In this document: positions 49,136 through 64,000 of the stretch, in pieces
Layout: each line of letters begins with the position of its first letter
Numbering within the stretch: the first letter of the stretch is position 1
Assembly (NCBI GenBank): GCA_949130485.1
Contig: OX422195.1
Span: forward strand, 7,100,566-7,164,565
DNA: 64,000 bases
DNA from: Agelas oroides
Taxonomy: Eukaryota > Porifera > Demospongiae > Agelasida > Agelasidae
Reading direction: 5' to 3'
Position numbers and translations under genes: made by a program
Notes under the pieces: generated by a model
Seen by the model: only the letters and a program-made list of their open reading frames with translations
Database searches by the model: none
What the model was told of the DNA's origin: nothing

Positions 49136-49300
49136 GCTTGCATTGCACATTGGTGTTTAACATTATCACCTGCAAGATGCTTGCATTGCACACTGGTGTT
49201 TAACATTATCACGTGCAAGATGCATGCATTGCACACTGGTGTTTAACATTATCACGTGCAAGATGCATGCATGGCACACTGGTTTTATAAGTCAATAGCA
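49136..49300. repeat. 43-bp tandem repeat, about four copies
   Basis: Units start GCTTGCATTGCACA or GCATGCATTGCACA and contain GGTGTTTAACATTATCAC. Intergenic. Confidence 0.85.
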
Positions 49301-51087
49301 AACCTGCATGGGCATGCAGAGTTTGTATGGCTTGCAATATCCTGCAGACATCTTCAGGGACTCAGTTTCAGCTTAATTTGTGGGAAGGAAGCGGGTTAGC
49401 AGTCTGCTGACTTTATGCCTTAATGCAAGTATGCAGGTGAGGTTCATTCCTCTTGGCAATGATTCATTATTTTGGTAATGAGTCTGAGTAGTAGCGATTG
49501 ATGTGCTAAACTCCAAGCTCTAATATAGCCGCAAAGTTGTAGTCTCTGATGCAGGCATAGAGTCATTCTGATATACAGATATGCAGTGAAGACAGCTATA
49601 TAGCAGTTACATGTTCTCAGCCAGTCCCTCAATTTTCATCATTGAATACCCACCAGCAGGCACACAGTCTCATCATGCAGTCATCAGCCTCTCCCTGTTT
49701 TATCTACGAACTATCTAGCCCAGATGGTCCAGCTTCCCTATGAACAATTATGCCTCATCCCTGGCCTGGTATTACTCTCCAAGTATACAACCACATGCTA
49801 GTACTGTTGGTTTTAGTTCTCTTTGAACACTGAAGCTGTACGCAGCAGTAAGTACTCTTCACTGACTTCTGATAAGTGGATCAGACAGGGTTTGTGGCTG
49901 ATAAGTTTTGTAGTTGATTCAATTTGCCTACTTGAGGTGGCATTGAACTATATGAACGACGAACTAGACTTGTATTCAAAGGGAGTTGAAATCAACAGTA
50001 TAAAGACAACAACCGATCACTACAATCTTCAAAGGAAGGACAGCTGCACAAAGAGAAGCTTTACTGACCTTTTGGATGAGGCCAGCCACATGACTGCATT
50101 CTGTGCATGAGATACTATCAACATTCCCAATCTCCCAGTCACCCCATGCAGCACCGCTGATGAGGCCTGATATTGACCGAAACACGTCCTGTGCATGCAG
50201 TGGGTGACTTTGCATAACATGTAGGTTTATTTTTTTAGGAAGATGTGTTGTTCATCAATACAGCTGCAGTCTACTCTCCTGTGGAGAGAAAGAATTGGAA
50301 TAGACTCTGCTCAGAGGAGATTCCTGACCTCCTCAGAGAAGCTGTTCATGTGTTCATTTGGATGCATGCAGTAAAAACAATCTGGGTAACAAAAGTAATG
50401 ACATGCTATACAGAGATCAATTTATCAAGAACTTGCTACAAACCAGACTCATTACCAAAACACAACCAATGCCAAAAGGGGTAAACCTGTAGATGCATAT
50501 TTGCATAACATAACATATAGAGAGTGGATCAGCAGACAGCATGGCTTCAGGGTGGCTGCCCTGAAGCCATGCTCAGGTGGGTTGGCCTGCCTATTGATAG
50601 GCACTGTGGGGTCAAAAACCAAGTCTGCCAACCTGGCGTATTGCTTTAATTAAGTTTACATTACTTTGAACCACTCTATAGTGCATTGCTTGTACGCTTA
50701 TCTATTCAACACCATCCTGCATCCGGTCAACTGGTCAGTCAAGTTTGTACTGCATGCCTGTACACTTGGGGCCAAACTCGTCCGCCGTCTGACCACTTGG
50801 GAGTACAAAAGTGCTGTGCTTTGTAGTATTCATAACTATCATGCATGCATCCGGCCGACCACTCGGTTTGCACAAAGTGCGCACGGGGACTTTTGGGGGG
50901 AACGGATTTCCTTCAAGATAAGCCACGCTGGCGGCAGGGTTATCCTGGTTCCAAGAATGGATTTATATGTCGGCATGGGAATGAGACTGTATACTCCTGG
51001 CGGCGCAGTATAAATTTGCCTCCCTTGGCCAGCCCGTGCATGCAGAGTGCACTTTTGTGTGCATTTGACGATCTGTATAAAGTGACA

Positions 51088-63825
<12,738 letters not shown>

Positions 63826-64000
63826 GTAACATATATTTTTCTGAACAGCAATACATAGCTACATGTACAGAGCTTTTTTATGTGATGTTATCACCTTCAA
63901 GAGTATGAAGACAAACAGAAAACAGCCACTATATGTTGGTGTACAAGGATATAGTAGCTTCTATGGCAAAATTGGCAACTGAAAAATTTTAAAATGTGTT
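63826..64000. other. Right edge of window, intron
   Basis: No exon seen after the donor at 63826. The SRCR gene is open at this edge. Confidence 0.6.

Larger units (their letters stand above)
44907..51087. other. 6-kb gene-poor, repeat-rich region
   Basis: No confident gene. It holds MITE remnants (45058-45140, 45820-45845), the 237-bp MITE copy 2, related repeats built on GGTTGCTAAGCAAC (47408-47515, 48546-48650, with a relative near 22080-22195), a long hairpin at 47919-48073 and a 43-bp tandem repeat at 49136-49300. Two weak exon candidates exist: 49816-49851 (acceptor TTTTAG, donor GTAAGT) and a frame starting after TTTTTTTAG at 50240 (EDVLFINTAAVYSPVERK...). They do not join in phase and I do not recognise them. 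Confidence 0.5.

Noticed and set aside
49816-50482. Possible two-exon gene (EAVRSS / EDVLFINTAAVYSPVERK)
   Set aside because: The candidate exons do not join in phase, and no family was recognised.

Overview
This window is eukaryotic and almost certainly metazoan. Every multi-exon gene has short exons joined by GT-AG introns whose phases fit, and the genes include a meiotic recombinase, a dispanin-type membrane protein, an RGS/PX signalling protein and a very long scavenger-receptor (SRCR) protein. Long SRCR proteins, dense microsatellites and many short inverted-repeat elements would suit a sponge or another early-branching animal. That placement is inference, because there is no rRNA or mitochondrial sequence to test it. 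Layout: 1-11.5 kb is repeat-rich with no gene I can name (one orphan minus-strand exon candidate at 8886-9100). From 24.2 kb down to at least 11.5 kb, the minus strand carries exons for two LIM domains, an RGS domain and the start of a PX domain. The plus strand then carries an ERI1-like exoribonuclease (26.7-27.3 kb), a CD225/dispanin protein in 4 exons (28.1-29.35 kb), DMC1 in 17 exons (30.3-36.2 kb), an unrecognised 104-residue protein in 6 exons (36.9-41.0 kb) and a small single-pass protein with an EGF-like N-terminus and a C-terminal SH3 domain (41.6-44.9 kb). 44.9-51.1 kb is repeat-rich and without a confident gene. The right end (51.1-63.8 kb, running off the window) is one large gene: signal peptide, leishmanolysin-type M8 metallopeptidase, Gly/Ser linker, then at least 12 tandem SRCR domains. 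The most notable items are the M8-SRCR fusion, supported by continuous splice phase across the linker; the LIM-LIM-RGS-PX arrangement, which has one unresolved junction; and the EGF-TM-SH3 protein. The M8-SRCR protein would act outside the cell (proteolysis plus ligand binding). The LIM-RGS-PX and SH3 proteins would act in signalling at membranes. DMC1 acts in meiosis and the ERI1-like enzyme in RNA turnover. I see no operon-like link between these genes. A second theme is mobile DNA. Small palindromic elements whose ends begin TAGCCTCG or TAGTCTCG occur throughout, and at least seven of them are flanked by exact 9-bp target-site duplications (one more differs by one base), pointing to a Mutator-like transposition mechanism. 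Some are only 44-76 bp long. Minisatellites, two of which copied pieces of real exons, fill several introns. All exon boundaries were placed by eye from reading frame, splice consensus and remembered family features. No search or transcript evidence was available.
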